Source: CAZDET01 sp964504335 (GTDB lineage: Bacteria > Bacteroidota > Bacteroidia > Chitinophagales > Saprospiraceae). Taken from it: 64,000 nucleotides of DNA. Every line of letters starts with the position of its first letter. Position 1 is the first letter of the stretch. The notes under the pieces were generated by a model. It searched no databases. It worked only from the letters and a program-made list of their open reading frames with translations, and was not told the DNA's origin. Shown piece by piece: positions 44,077 through 53,713 of this stretch. The DNA is taken from positions 1 through 64,000 of the forward strand of contig CAZDET010000026.1 of NCBI GenBank assembly GCA_964504335.1. Reading direction: 5' to 3'. The position numbers and the translations under genes are program-made.

Positions 44077-46914
44077 TTATCGAGTTAGGTACATAGAGCG
44101 CTGCCGATCCAATTCCCTGAAAAACGGATCGGTTAGATCCTTGATAAATCGAATTTCCTCGCCCGTTGATTTCATTTCCGGACCGAGGTTTTTATCCACA
44201 TTCGGGAATTTGTTGAAGCTGAAAATCGGCACTTTGATGGCAAAACCACTGGGTCGCGGTTGGATGTTGAAATCCTTCAGTTTGTGGGTACCCATCATGA
44301 TTTTCGTGGCGATTTGCAGGTAGGGTACCTTGTAAGCCTTGGCGATGAAGGGCGTAGTGCGGGATGCCCGTGGGTTGGCCTCGATCACATAGACTGTTTC
44401 GGTGCTGCCCGGCTTGCGGTCGGTGTGGATGGCAAATTGAATGTTGATCAGCCCCCGAATATTCAGCGCGCGGGCTATTTTTTCGGCGTATTCCACCATG
44501 GTATTGACCGCCTCTACCGATAGGCTGTACGTAGGCAACACCGCCGAAGAATCGCCGGAGTGAATGCCTGCGGGTTCGATGTGCTCCATGACCCCCATGA
44601 TGTGAATGTCCTCTCCGTCGAAAATCGCATCGATTTCGGCTTCCTTTGCCCGCTCCAAAAAGTGATCGACCAGCACCCGATTGTCGGGCATGTGCTTGAA
44701 GATTTTCAGCACGTGGCGTTCCAATTCGTTGTCGTTGATGACGATGCGCATATCCTGCCCACCGAGTACGTAGCTCGGGCGCACCAGCACGGGATACCCC
44801 ACGCGCTTAGCCACGTTGAGGGCTTCGTCAGCATCGTCGGCGACGCCGTACCGCGGGTAGGGAATATCCAATTCTTTCAGCAGATCGGAAAAGGCCCCGC
44901 GGTCTTCCGCCAGATCCATATCGGGAAAGGCGGTACCGATAATCGGAATACCCGCTTCGTGGAGATTGCGCGCCAATTTGAGGGCTGTTTGACCGCCGAG
45001 CTGCACGATGACCCCCTCCGGCTGTTCCAGCTCGATGATTTCGAGGAGGTGTTCCCAGTAGACGGGCTCGAAGTAGAGCTTATCGGCAATATCGAAATCC
45101 GTGGAAACGGTTTCCGGGTTGCAATTAACCATGATGGATTCGTAGCCCACCTCATCGATTGCTATCAACCCGTGCACACAGCAGTAATCGAACTCAATGC
45201 CCTGCCCGATGCGATTGGGGCCGCTTCCGAGCACGATGATTTTTTTCTTATCGCTGGGAATGCTTTCGTTTTCGCTGTCGAACGTCGAATAAAAGTAGGG
45301 CGTCTGCGCCTCGAACTCCGCCGCGCAGGTATCGACCATCTTATACGTCCGCCGAATGCCGAGGGCCTTGCGGCGTTTAGTGACGGCCGGTTCATTAACA
45401 CGCAGCAACCAGGCGATCTGTGCATCCGAGTAGCCCACTTGCTTCAGCTCGCGGAAGAAATCCTCGGGAATATCCTCCGGTACATTGAAGCGCATCAGCC
45501 GGTTTTCCATCTTCACCAGGCTCTTGATCTGCTTGATAAACCAGGGGTCGATCTTTGTGAGCTTATGCACGGTGCGCTTTGGCACGCCGAGCCGCAGAGC
45601 GTCCTTCAGGCGGAAGAGGCGATCCTCGCTCACCTTTTCAAGGCGTTCGAGGATATCGTCGGTTTTGATCCACTCCTTTTTATCGGCCCCGAGGCCCGCC
45701 CGCCCGTTTTCGAGGCTTTGGCAGGCCTTCTGGAGGGCTTCCAGAAAGCTGCGACCGATGCCCATGACTTCTCCGACGGATTTCATGGAAAGGCCGAGCG
45801 TGTGATCAGAGCCGACAAATTTGGCGAAGTTCCAGCGTGGAATTTTGACGATGACGTAGTCGAGTGCCGGTTCGAAGTAGGCCGACGTCGTTTTGGTAAT
45901 CTGATTTTTCAGCTCGTCGAGTGTATACCCGATGGCTAGTTTAGCTGCGATTTTGGCAATGGGATAGCCGGTGGCCTTGGAAGCAAGCGCCGACGAACGA
46001 CTCACCCGGGGGTTGATCTCGATAATGATCAGGCGCTCGGTCTCCGGTTCGAGTGAAAATTGGATGTTACAGCCTCCGGCGAAGTTGCCGAGCGAGCGCA
46101 TGGCCTTGATGGCCTGGTCGCGCATTTCCTGATAGGCCGTGTCGGAGAGGGTCATTGCCGGTGCAACCGTGATGCTATCGCCGGTGTGAATACCCATCGG
46201 ATCGAGGTTTTCGACCGTACAGATAATCACGACGTTATCGGCGCTATCCCGCAGCAGTTCCAGCTCGAATTCCTTCCAGCCCAGCACCGCTTCCTCGACC
46301 AGTACCTCGTGGGTGGGGCTGGCGTTGAGGCCTCGCCGCAGGGCAACATCGAACTCCTCATCGTTGTGGACGAAGCCTCCACCGTATCCCCCCAACGTAT
46401 AGGACGGTCGGATAACCAAGGGAAAGCCAATCTCCTGGGCGGCCTCCTTCCCTTCCAAAAAGCTATTGGCTATTCGGGAAGGCGCCACTTCCAGTCCGTT
46501 TTCGATCATATGCTGGCGGAAGGCCTCCCGGTTTTCGGTCAGCTCGATAGCCTCGAGATCGACCCCGATGAGCCGCACGTTGTATTTCTCCCACACGCCG
46601 CGTTTTCCCGCCTCGATGGCGAGGTTGAGCGCCGTTTGGCCGCCCATAGTGGAGAGTACCGCATCGATGGGGCGTTCCTCGAGGATTTGCTCGATGCTCT
46701 CCACCGTGAGGGGCAACAGATAAATGTGATCGGCCGTCACCGGATCGGTCATAATCGTAGCCGGATTGGAATTGATCAGCGAAACCTCAATCCCCTCCTC
46801 CCGCAACGAACGCGCTGCCTGGGAGCCGGAGTAATCAAATTCACAGGCCTGACCGATAATAATAGGACCACTCCCAATGATAAGGACGGAGCGGATCGAA
46901 GGATCTTTGGGCAT
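44077..46914 (-). CDS. carB: Carbamoyl-phosphate synthase large subunit, without the allosteric domain
   Basis: The 945-residue protein starts MPKDPSIRSVLIIGSGPIIIGQACEFDYSG, the CarB N-terminal carboxy-phosphate domain. The first ATP-grasp half has the FPLVIRPSYTLGGYGGG loop (about 160-175), and the second half shows the repeat KIIVLGSGPNRIGQGIEFDYC and YPVLVRPSYVLGGQDM. It ends shortly after LGPEMKSTGEE, so the C-terminal MGS-type regulatory domain (about 130 residues in E. coli, 1073 in total) is missing; the shorter form is common in Bacteroidota. It makes carbamoyl phosphate for pyrimidines and arginine together with a CarA located elsewhere. A TACCTTTG -7-like element lies at 46958-46965, 44 nt upstream. 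Confidence 0.95.
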   Translation of the reverse strand: MPKDPSIRSVLIIGSGPIIIGQACEFDYSGSQAARSLREEGIEVSLINSNPATIMTDPVTADHIYLLPLTVESIEQILEERPIDAVLSTMGGQTALNLAIEAGKRGVWEKYNVRLIGVDLEAIELTENREAFRQHMIENGLEVAPSRIANSFLEGKEAAQEIGFPLVIRPSYTLGGYGGGFVHNDEEFDVALRRGLNASPTHEVLVEEAVLGWKEFELELLRDSADNVVIICTVENLDPMGIHTGDSITVAPAMTLSDTAYQEMRDQAIKAMRSLGNFAGGCNIQFSLEPETERLIIIEINPRVSRSSALASKATGYPIAKIAAKLAIGYTLDELKNQITKTTSAYFEPALDYVIVKIPRWNFAKFVGSDHTLGLSMKSVGEVMGIGRSFLEALQKACQSLENGRAGLGADKKEWIKTDDILERLEKVSEDRLFRLKDALRLGVPKRTVHKLTKIDPWFIKQIKSLVKMENRLMRFNVPEDIPEDFFRELKQVGYSDAQIAWLLRVNEPAVTKRRKALGIRRTYKMVDTCAAEFEAQTPYFYSTFDSENESIPSDKKKIIVLGSGPNRIGQGIEFDYCCVHGLIAIDEVGYESIMVNCNPETVSTDFDIADKLYFEPVYWEHLLEIIELEQPEGVIVQLGGQTALKLARNLHEAGIPIIGTAFPDMDLAEDRGAFSDLLKELDIPYPRYGVADDADEALNVAKRVGYPVLVRPSYVLGGQDMRIVINDNELERHVLKIFKHMPDNRVLVDHFLERAKEAEIDAIFDGEDIHIMGVMEHIEPAGIHSGDSSAVLPTYSLSVEAVNTMVEYAEKIARALNIRGLINIQFAIHTDRKPGSTETVYVIEANPRASRTTPFIAKAYKVPYLQIATKIMMGTHKLKDFNIQPRPSGFAIKVPIFSFNKFPNVDKNLGPEMKSTGEEIRFIKDLTDPFFRELDRQRSMYLTR

Positions 46915-47058
46915 TGTCTAGCAATTTGTAGCAGGAAGGTGATGCGCAAATTGCGGGCAAAGGTAATAATTCTGCGATGCGCAAATGCTATGATCTTGTG
47001 ATAATTTGCCAACGGGTGGATGTGCCAATGAAAGCCATCCGGCATATTCCTAAACGAA

Positions 47059-47101
47059 TTAATGCATTAAAGCACGTCTTCAGACGGCCTTAATGCATTA
47101 A
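47059..47101. repeat. TTAATGCATTAA hairpin, copy A of an intergenic family
   Basis: TTAATGCATTAA occurs at 47059-47070 and 47090-47101 and flanks CGTCT-TC-AGACG, so the whole block folds into a long imperfect stem. Its reverse complement resembles 49636-49671 (TTAAGGCCGTCT...GCCTTAATTCATTAA). It lies between the DUF1593 gene end and carB and could end the former transcript. Confidence 0.55.
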
Positions 47102-47123
47102 TCAGCCAATTAACCAACTTTCA

Positions 47124-48464
47124 TTATTGTTTCACAAAGCGGGCAGATGCGTAGCCCTCCACCTTCAGGAAATAGACTCCGGGCGTCAGATCCGACAGGT
47201 CGAGGGTAGTCGTATTGCGAAAGGTAGCGACACGTTGGCCGGTGTTGTTGAAGATTTGGATGGGCGATTGGGAAGAAAAGTCATTGAGAAAGAGCGTATC
47301 CCGGACCGGATTGGGAAATACCCGAGGCGCGGCCTGTAGCGGGGTATCCGTCCCGGTGGTAGTGCGGCAATCGCCGGCCGCTACTTCGATGATTTGGAGC
47401 AAGTCCTCCAGGATGTCCGCTGCATTGTCGTAAAAGGTTTGATTGGCCTCCGATTCCGAGGAGGCTGTCAACACCCCGTTGTCATTAAAATCGGACAGTT
47501 GGACGCCGAAGGTGCCCAGAATGGCGTAGAAGGTGGCCGCGTCGGAACCATCCGGCTTTCCGTTGCGGAATTTAGCCTGGATGAAGAGTTTTCCGAGCTC
47601 GCTTTCCTTGAACCGGTTGGCCGAGGGGCCACTGAACTTTTCCGGAAAGAAGGCCTCCGATCCGTTGACGATTCCCCGCTGGCCGATGGCGCCCAGGTCG
47701 GTAAACCGGAATGCCGCTCCTTGCTTTGCCGCTTCTTCGTGGAGGTAGTCGCAGGCTTCGCAATCCGACCGACAGTTGGACACCCGGTATTTCTCGGTTT
47801 CAACGCGACCGGCGAAGCAATCGACGGGGTTTTGCTGCTGAGCAATGAAAGAACTCGTCCAATGCGAAACCAGGTGCAGACGTGCCAGCGCGTCCGTTTT
47901 GTTGTTTTCGATCAGGTGTTTGAGGGCTACGGCCGTTTCCGTGAGTGGCCCCCAGCTCAGCACGTACAGTGGTTGCTCGCGGGTGTAATCGTCTTTATCC
48001 AGTTCATCTACCAGGGCTTGCACCGAAGCCGGTAATTGGTCGTAATCGCGGTAGTTGGCTTCCGGATCGAACAACTGCTTCATGGTCCCGGCCCGCATCA
48101 CCCGGAAGGATTCCGCCGGAGGGTAATCGAAGCCTTCGGCATTTAGGCAGGTAACATCTACCTCATAAGCCGGGCGGAAATCGCGGTCGAAAGTAGTGAG
48201 GGCGTCGTAGCGATCGCCACCCCGGTTGGAGCCCAGTACGATGCCTACTGTATTGAACAGGTTGGCCTTCATTAGGTACATGGCCAGTGCGGCGTGGTCG
48301 TCGGAATCGGTTGTCGTATTGAGTTGAGACTCATCTTCGGTGGCAATCTTAAAGCCATCGGAGCCCGTAAAATCCGAAATAATCCAAATGTTCGGTTTCT
48401 GTGCTACTCCCAACTGGAGAGCCAACAGCCACAGAAAACAGGTTGTCTTTAGTGCGCGTATCAT
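47124..48464 (-). CDS. Secreted DUF1593/nucleoside-hydrolase-like protein with T9SS sorting domain
   Basis: I choose the ATG at 48464 (MIRALKTTCFLWLLALQLGVAQ), which gives a clear signal peptide; the product is 446 residues. The DSDDHAALAMYLM motif at about 45-57 has the DxDD-type Ca2+-binding cluster of inosine-uridine nucleoside hydrolases, and YVLSWGPLTETAVAL (about 165-179) matches the DUF1593 cellulose-binding/hydrolase group. The last 75 residues form a T9SS type A sorting domain (RVFPNPVRDTLFL..., ending SARFVKQ). It is therefore displayed on or released from the cell surface. The substrate is unknown; in this phylum such proteins occur near glycan-active genes. Confidence 0.8.
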   Translation of the reverse strand: MIRALKTTCFLWLLALQLGVAQKPNIWIISDFTGSDGFKIATEDESQLNTTTDSDDHAALAMYLMKANLFNTVGIVLGSNRGGDRYDALTTFDRDFRPAYEVDVTCLNAEGFDYPPAESFRVMRAGTMKQLFDPEANYRDYDQLPASVQALVDELDKDDYTREQPLYVLSWGPLTETAVALKHLIENNKTDALARLHLVSHWTSSFIAQQQNPVDCFAGRVETEKYRVSNCRSDCEACDYLHEEAAKQGAAFRFTDLGAIGQRGIVNGSEAFFPEKFSGPSANRFKESELGKLFIQAKFRNGKPDGSDAATFYAILGTFGVQLSDFNDNGVLTASSESEANQTFYDNAADILEDLLQIIEVAAGDCRTTTGTDTPLQAAPRVFPNPVRDTLFLNDFSSQSPIQIFNNTGQRVATFRNTTTLDLSDLTPGVYFLKVEGYASARFVKQ

Positions 48465-48654
48465 GTTGTGATGTTTGACCTTTCTATCCAAAAAATAGAG
48501 TGTCCAACCCGATGCGGGTCAGTTAATTACGTTCTTATTATTGACTGAGGGGCTAGCGGGATGTGATTGCCCGGGATGGAACTGGAAGCCGACGCGAAAA
48601 TGGCAAAAATCGATGACTTTCCGATGGTATGTGAAGGCCTTTTTAGGGAATGAA

Positions 48655-49560
48655 TCAAGGTTTGTCGGATACGGAATACACCAGCCGAAATCCGGTGATC
48701 GGATTGCGAACTACAGCCCGGGCGGCTACCCGGCGATAGACGCGGCATCCCCATTCGCTTCCTACGCGCCCGCCGCCACGCAGGGTGTAGCGATCGCCGG
48801 CACTGCCGAGCGGCCGAGGAGTGCCATCGGTGGGTGCGCCGAGGTAGTCGTCGCTCCAGGCATCGGCGCACCACTCCCAGGCATTGCCGCTCATATCGTA
48901 CAGCCCTAATTCGTTGGGCAACTTTTTACCTACTGCGTGGGTAGCCGCTTCCAGTTGTTCGTTAAACCAGGCCACCTCCGTCGGGTCATCGCTTCCCGCA
49001 TATAGGGTCGGGGTCATGAGTCGGCCACCGCGAGCGGCGTACTCCCATTCTGCTTCCGAAGGCAGCCGCCAAGCGTAGCCCGTCCGCGCAGCTTTCCAGT
49101 GGGCGTAGGCCCTTGCGCCGTGGTGGCTCACTTCTACCACCGCCCGATTGCCGAAGCCCATACGGGGTCGGAAATGCCCCTGTTCGTTAATTATTCCCGC
49201 CTGATGGCTTTCCAGATCGTACCAGGTGCTTCCCCACACCTCCTGGTTGCCTTGGGCATTGAGAAATGCGGCGAAGGAATCGTTGGTCACTTCGTAACGC
49301 TGCATTACAAAATCCGATACGGTAACGCGTCTGGCGGGCCCTTCGCTGGGCAGGCAGCTCGGGTCTCCGCTGCACCCCATCCAGTAGGTGCCACCCGCCA
49401 CGAAGACCGCTTCCTCCGATACGGGACCGGGCGCAGGGGGGGTGCCCAACAACATCCTGCTACATCCCACCGGATCGAACCAATAATACCCCAACAAGCT
49501 CAGGGCGATTATCGCCACCAATCCAAGAAATCCAAGGAGATAGGATCGATTGGTCGTCAT
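48655..49560 (-). CDS. SUMF1/formylglycine-generating-enzyme-like protein
   Basis: The 301-residue protein has an N-terminal membrane segment (about 8-28, LGFLGLVAIIALSLLGYYWF) and a SUMF1 domain from about 50 with GGTYWMGC (start), VTNDSFAAFL, WRLPSEAEWEYAARGG at about 167-182, NELGLYDMSGNAWEWCADAW at about 216-235 and the end RNPITGFRLVYS. The region that carries the copper-binding Cys pair in real formylglycine-generating enzymes reads RVGSEWGCRVYRR, with only one Cys, so sulfatase activation is doubtful. Family relatives are structural or bind sugars. No sulfatase gene is adjacent. Confidence 0.85.
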   Translation of the reverse strand: MTTNRSYLLGFLGLVAIIALSLLGYYWFDPVGCSRMLLGTPPAPGPVSEEAVFVAGGTYWMGCSGDPSCLPSEGPARRVTVSDFVMQRYEVTNDSFAAFLNAQGNQEVWGSTWYDLESHQAGIINEQGHFRPRMGFGNRAVVEVSHHGARAYAHWKAARTGYAWRLPSEAEWEYAARGGRLMTPTLYAGSDDPTEVAWFNEQLEAATHAVGKKLPNELGLYDMSGNAWEWCADAWSDDYLGAPTDGTPRPLGSAGDRYTLRGGGRVGSEWGCRVYRRVAARAVVRNPITGFRLVYSVSDKP

Positions 49561-49635
49561 ACTAGTGAACTTGGGTGAGAGATGATACTCTTCTCTGTTA
49601 AGACGTTGGCGGAAGCACGCAAATTGTCCAATTAG

Positions 49636-49671
49636 GTTAAGGCCGTCTACGACGAGCCTTAATTCATTAAT
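49636..49671. repeat. TTAAGGCCGTCT hairpin, copy B of an intergenic family
   Basis: TTAAGGC (49636-49642) pairs with GCCTTAA (49655-49661), followed by TTCATTAA. Compared with the reverse complement of 47059-47101 it shares TTAAGGCCGTCT, ACG and a GC-TTAAT-x-CATTAA tail. Confidence 0.5.
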
Positions 49672-49681
49672 TATTTAATTT

Positions 49682-49713
49682 CACCACCTCACCACCTCAC
49701 CACCTCACCACAT
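49682..49713. repeat. 8-bp tandem repeat directly upstream of ade
   Basis: Unit CACCACCT occurs three times exactly (49682-49705) and a fourth time as CACCACAT, whose last two bases begin the ATG of ade at 49712. Copy-number change would alter the leader but not the reading frame. Confidence 0.75.
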
Positions 49714-51340
49714 GCACCAAGTAAAAGGCCAACTCGTCGATCTCGATCAGCGCACCACCTACGGGGCGGTCCTCACCATCGAGCACCAACGCATCACGGC
49801 GATCGAGCGCGATGATCACCGAAAGCGGGGTCCGTTTATCCTTCCCGGGTTCATCGATGCGCACGTGCACGTGGAGAGCTCGATGCTGGTCCCGACGGAA
49901 TTTGCCAAAATGGCCGTCATCCACGGGACCGTCGCCACGGTTTCCGATCCGCATGAAATCGCCAATGTGCTGGGGCTCGAAGGCGTGGAATACATGCTGG
50001 AAAACGCGGCTCAAACGCGGCTACCGATCTACTTCGGTGCCCCCTCCTGCGTACCCGCCACCGCCTTCGAAACAGCCGGGGCCGAACTCGACGTCGCTGC
50101 CGTAACAAAATTACTCGACCGGCCCGACATTCGCTACCTCTCCGAAATGATGAACTATCCCGGCGTCCTGGACGGAAACGAAGCCGTGCTGGCCAAAATA
50201 GCCGCTGCCCGTGCCCGCCGCAAGCCCGTCGACGGCCACGCCCCCGGGCTACGGGGGGCAGAAGCACGCCGCTACGCCGCCGCCGGAATCAGTACCGATC
50301 ACGAATGCACCTCCATTGAAGAAGCCCGCGACAAGCTCGCAGCGGGTATGTACATTCAGATTCGCGAAGGTAGCGCCGCCCGCAATTTCGATGCCCTGAT
50401 CGACCTGCTACCGACCCACGCCGATCGCCTCATGTTTTGCAGCGACGATAAGCACCCCGACGACCTGCTGAATGGCCATATCAATACGTTGGTGGCCAAA
50501 GCCGTACAAAACGGATTCGATTTATACGACCTGCTGCGAGTGGCCTGCCGCAATCCCATTGGTCACTATGGCCTCGATGTAGGACAACTGCGCGCCGGCG
50601 ATTGGGCCGACTTCGTGCTAGTCGATGACCTGCGGGCCTTCGGGGTGATCGCCACCTACATTCGCGGGCAACGCGTAGCGGAAAATGGGCACCACAACCT
50701 TCCACCCTTCGAAGTGAGAGGTCCCAATCGGTTTTACGCCCATCCAAAATCGGTCGACGATTTTCGGCTTCGGGCCGAAAGTAACCGCATCCGGGTGATC
50801 GAGGTAACCGATGGTGCCATTGTTACCGGCAGCAGCACGACGGAAGCGTCTGTAGTGAATGGCTATGCCGTAGCGGCACCCGAACGGGATCTGCTCAAAA
50901 TTGCCGTTGTAAATCGCTACGCCGATGCCCCGCCGGCGATCGGGTTCGTACGCGGATTTACCATGCAACGCGGGGCGGTGGCTTCTTCCGTGGCCCACGA
51001 TTCGCACAATATCGTGGCCGTCGGCGTAGATGATGAAGCCCTCTGCGCGGTCGTCAATGCGCTCATCGAGACGAAGGGAGGGATTGCCGCCGGCCGCCTC
51101 GATCGAATCGAAGTGCTCCCACTACCCATCGCCGGCATTATGAGCGATCAGACGGGACCACAGGTGGCCGGACGCTACAGTGAACTCAACGGCTTTGCCC
51201 GCCGCTCGCTGCGATGCCGCCTGGAAGCCCCCTTCATGACGCTGTCGTTTCTGGCACTGCTGGTTATCCCCGAATTAAAATTAAGTGACCGCGGGCTGTT
51301 CGATGGTAAGACTTTCAAATTGGTGCCGGTGTTCGTTTAG
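49712..51340 (+). CDS. ade: Adenine deaminase
   Basis: The 542-residue protein starts directly after an 8-bp tandem repeat. Metal-binding and active-site features are GFIDAHVHVESSM at about 44-56 (HxH), HGTVATVSDPHEIANVLG, the VDGHAPGLRG motif at about 165-174, STDHECTS at about 187-194 and CSDDKHPDDLL at about 240-250. A C-terminal domain includes AVASSVAHDSHNIVAVGVDDE. These fit prokaryotic adenine deaminase, which converts adenine to hypoxanthine. It is on the plus strand with no close partners; the 3' neighbour is a DUF6090 gene. Confidence 0.93.
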   Translation: MHQVKGQLVDLDQRTTYGAVLTIEHQRITAIERDDHRKRGPFILPGFIDAHVHVESSMLVPTEFAKMAVIHGTVATVSDPHEIANVLGLEGVEYMLENAAQTRLPIYFGAPSCVPATAFETAGAELDVAAVTKLLDRPDIRYLSEMMNYPGVLDGNEAVLAKIAAARARRKPVDGHAPGLRGAEARRYAAAGISTDHECTSIEEARDKLAAGMYIQIREGSAARNFDALIDLLPTHADRLMFCSDDKHPDDLLNGHINTLVAKAVQNGFDLYDLLRVACRNPIGHYGLDVGQLRAGDWADFVLVDDLRAFGVIATYIRGQRVAENGHHNLPPFEVRGPNRFYAHPKSVDDFRLRAESNRIRVIEVTDGAIVTGSSTTEASVVNGYAVAAPERDLLKIAVVNRYADAPPAIGFVRGFTMQRGAVASSVAHDSHNIVAVGVDDEALCAVVNALIETKGGIAAGRLDRIEVLPLPIAGIMSDQTGPQVAGRYSELNGFARRSLRCRLEAPFMTLSFLALLVIPELKLSDRGLFDGKTFKLVPVFV

Positions 51341-51405
51341 CCCTGCCCGTCTACCCAGCTTTTAGCTAACTTAGCTCTTGGATATTTAAGGAAAACAAAC
51401 TACCC

Positions 51406-52155
51406 ATGCCCCACATTTTCCGCCGCATCCGCAAGCAGCTTTTCAACGAAGGGGATATTCCATCGTATGTCTACTTCATTATCTCGGAAATGCTCCTCGT
51501 GATCCTCGGGATTCTCATCGCACTGCAAATCGACAATTGGAACGACGATCGCAAGGACCGGGCGAAAGAACAGCTGATCCTGTCGGAACTGCATTCGGAG
51601 TTTTTGCAAAACAAAGCGCAACTCGAAGCTGTAGTGAACGGCCACTGGGCCAGCTACCGCGACATCCACTGGGTAATCAACCAATTTCCCATCGACCCCG
51701 AACGCACCGATCTCGATAGCCTCAACCACTACCTTTTCAATCTACAAGACGGTGCCTGCGTACTCGGTCACTGGACATTCAACCCTTCAAACACTTCCAT
51801 CGATGCCCTTTCCAAAAGTGGAACTTTCGATATTATCACAAATAATGAATTGCGGAAAAAACTGCTCTCCTGGGAATCCATCCTGAAGGACTACCTGGAA
51901 GAAGAGGAAGCCATGATTCAATTTCTGATCGAAACACTCGTCCCGTACTTCCGCGAACGCGGAGCGCTAACACCGGCCGGGCTCCGGGATCCGCGGGTGG
52001 ATATTTCCTTTCTAGCGTCTCCCGAATTTGAAAGCTATTTGTACAACCGTCGCTATACGATGTTCATTATCCTCGAACCTTCCTTCGCCGGAATGGAACT
52101 CGACTTGGACAAGTTGTCGCAATTAATCGATGATATTATCCGGCTTACAGAGTAG
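51406..52155 (+). CDS. DUF6090 family membrane protein
   Basis: The 249-residue protein begins MPHIFRRIRKQLFNEGDIPSYVYFIISEMLLVILGILIALQID, a short basic segment and one membrane helix (about 24-43), then the typical NDDRKDRAKEQLILSELHSEFLQNK coiled part. This start is characteristic of the DUF6090 family, abundant and often multicopy in Bacteroidota. The rest is soluble and helical. No catalytic residues are recognised. Function unknown. Confidence 0.82.
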   Translation: MPHIFRRIRKQLFNEGDIPSYVYFIISEMLLVILGILIALQIDNWNDDRKDRAKEQLILSELHSEFLQNKAQLEAVVNGHWASYRDIHWVINQFPIDPERTDLDSLNHYLFNLQDGACVLGHWTFNPSNTSIDALSKSGTFDIITNNELRKKLLSWESILKDYLEEEEAMIQFLIETLVPYFRERGALTPAGLRDPRVDISFLASPEFESYLYNRRYTMFIILEPSFAGMELDLDKLSQLIDDIIRLTE

Positions 52156-52207
52156 AAGGGGTGTGAGTGTGGGTGTAAATTAGAGATATTCGGACTTAAA
52201 AACCTTC

Positions 52208-53623
52208 TTGATGAAATTTCAGTTTCTGCTATTCTTTGGTTGCCTTTTCACGGCGACCCTATTGGGGCAAGTGCCGGCCCCTTCGGCCATTGATGCGATA
52301 TTCAGCGATTGGAATCAGCCGGAGGTGCCCGGCGGCGCGTTGGGGATTGTGCAAAACGGCGAACTCGTGTACGCCACCGGCTACGGTAGTGCTGATTTGG
52401 AGCACGATATTCCCATTACTCCCCAGACGGTGTTTTACATTGGGTCGGTCTCCAAGCAATTTGTCACCTTTTGTATTCTATTGCTCGAAGAAGAAGGTAA
52501 AATTGATCTAGACGCTCCCGTTCAGACCTACCTTCCCGATTTTCCGGAATACGATGCCCCTCTTACCATTCGCAATTTCATCCACCACACCAGTGGGGTG
52601 CGCGATTACCTGACCCTCTGGCAACTGAAAGGCCGCAACTACCTGGACGAGATGGAACCAACCGAGGTATACAACCTCATCAAACGGCAGCGAAAATTGA
52701 ACTTTGCGCCCGGTGAACGCTATCTGTACAGCAATTCCTGCTACTTCATGTTGGCGATGATCGTGGAGAAAGTATCGGGACAGTCCATTCGGGAATTTGC
52801 CCAGGAACGGATTTTCGGCCCGCTGGGCATGACGCAAACCCGCTTTTACGACGACAACACCAAACTGATTAAAAACCGGGCCTTTAGCTATTCCCGCACG
52901 GCCAACGGCTTCGACAACCTCATCATGCGCTTCGACCTTGTGGGCTCCGGCGGGGTATACTCCTCCATCGCAGATTTGTACAAGTGGGATCAGAATTTCT
53001 ATCAGAACCAACTGGGGAAGGGCGGTCAGGCGATCATCGATCACATGCACGAAGAAGGCCTGCTCAACAACGGCGAAAGCACCGGCTACGCGTTTGCCCT
53101 CTGGAACGGGGAGCACAACGGGCTGCGCACCGTCAGCCATGGCGGCTCTTTGGCCGGGTACCGCGCGCAGTTGCTGCGCTTTCCCGATCAGCAATTTTCC
53201 GTCATTATTCTGGGAAATCGCAGCGATGCTGATCCGACCGACAAAGCGTACCAAGTTGCCGATTTGTTTTTAGCTTCCAGCTATTCAACACCGGCTACGC
53301 CCAAAGTAGAGGAAGCCTCCCCTCCGACGGTCAAAGCCGTTTCCACCGCCCCCTTTCAGCCAACGTCGGAAGACCTGGCAGCATATCGGGGGACCTTCTA
53401 CAGCCCCGAACTGGATGAGACTTGTCGTTTCTTCGTAGAAAACGGCATCCTGATGGCGGATGTCGGCCTGCCAGTGATGGTGCCGATGCGTCCGGTTGCT
53501 CCGGATCGATTTGAATTTGCGTCGGAGGGCATTCTATGTCGTTTTCAGCGCACCAATGGCACCGTTATCGGCTTCGAACTGGACGCCGGGCGGGTGCAGC
53601 AGTTGGCGTTTGAGCGGCAGTAG
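52208..53623 (+). CDS. Secreted class C beta-lactamase-like serine hydrolase
   Basis: The 471-residue protein has a signal peptide (MMKFQFLLFFGCLFTATLLGQ). The SxxK motif is SVSK with Ser80 and Lys83 in YIGSVSKQF; the second motif YSN is at 174-176. The third active-site element is probably HGGSLAG near 315. A small lipocalin-like C-terminal part follows from about 385 (DLAAYRGTFYSPELDETCRF). Such enzymes act as D-aminopeptidases, esterases or penicillin-binding-like proteins in the periplasm; resistance to beta-lactams should not be assumed. Confidence 0.85.
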   Translation: MMKFQFLLFFGCLFTATLLGQVPAPSAIDAIFSDWNQPEVPGGALGIVQNGELVYATGYGSADLEHDIPITPQTVFYIGSVSKQFVTFCILLLEEEGKIDLDAPVQTYLPDFPEYDAPLTIRNFIHHTSGVRDYLTLWQLKGRNYLDEMEPTEVYNLIKRQRKLNFAPGERYLYSNSCYFMLAMIVEKVSGQSIREFAQERIFGPLGMTQTRFYDDNTKLIKNRAFSYSRTANGFDNLIMRFDLVGSGGVYSSIADLYKWDQNFYQNQLGKGGQAIIDHMHEEGLLNNGESTGYAFALWNGEHNGLRTVSHGGSLAGYRAQLLRFPDQQFSVIILGNRSDADPTDKAYQVADLFLASSYSTPATPKVEEASPPTVKAVSTAPFQPTSEDLAAYRGTFYSPELDETCRFFVENGILMADVGLPVMVPMRPVAPDRFEFASEGILCRFQRTNGTVIGFELDAGRVQQLAFERQ

Positions 53624-53713
53624 TTTTCTTCTGATTTTCTCAAGCTGCCCCAAAACCTACTTTAATCACAAAGTGATTAACTTACCTCTTCACTAAAACG
53701 AGAATAACCAGCC

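Noticed and set aside
44560..45939. 459-codon open frame antisense to carB
   Set aside because: Sense strand is intact CarB; shadow frame.
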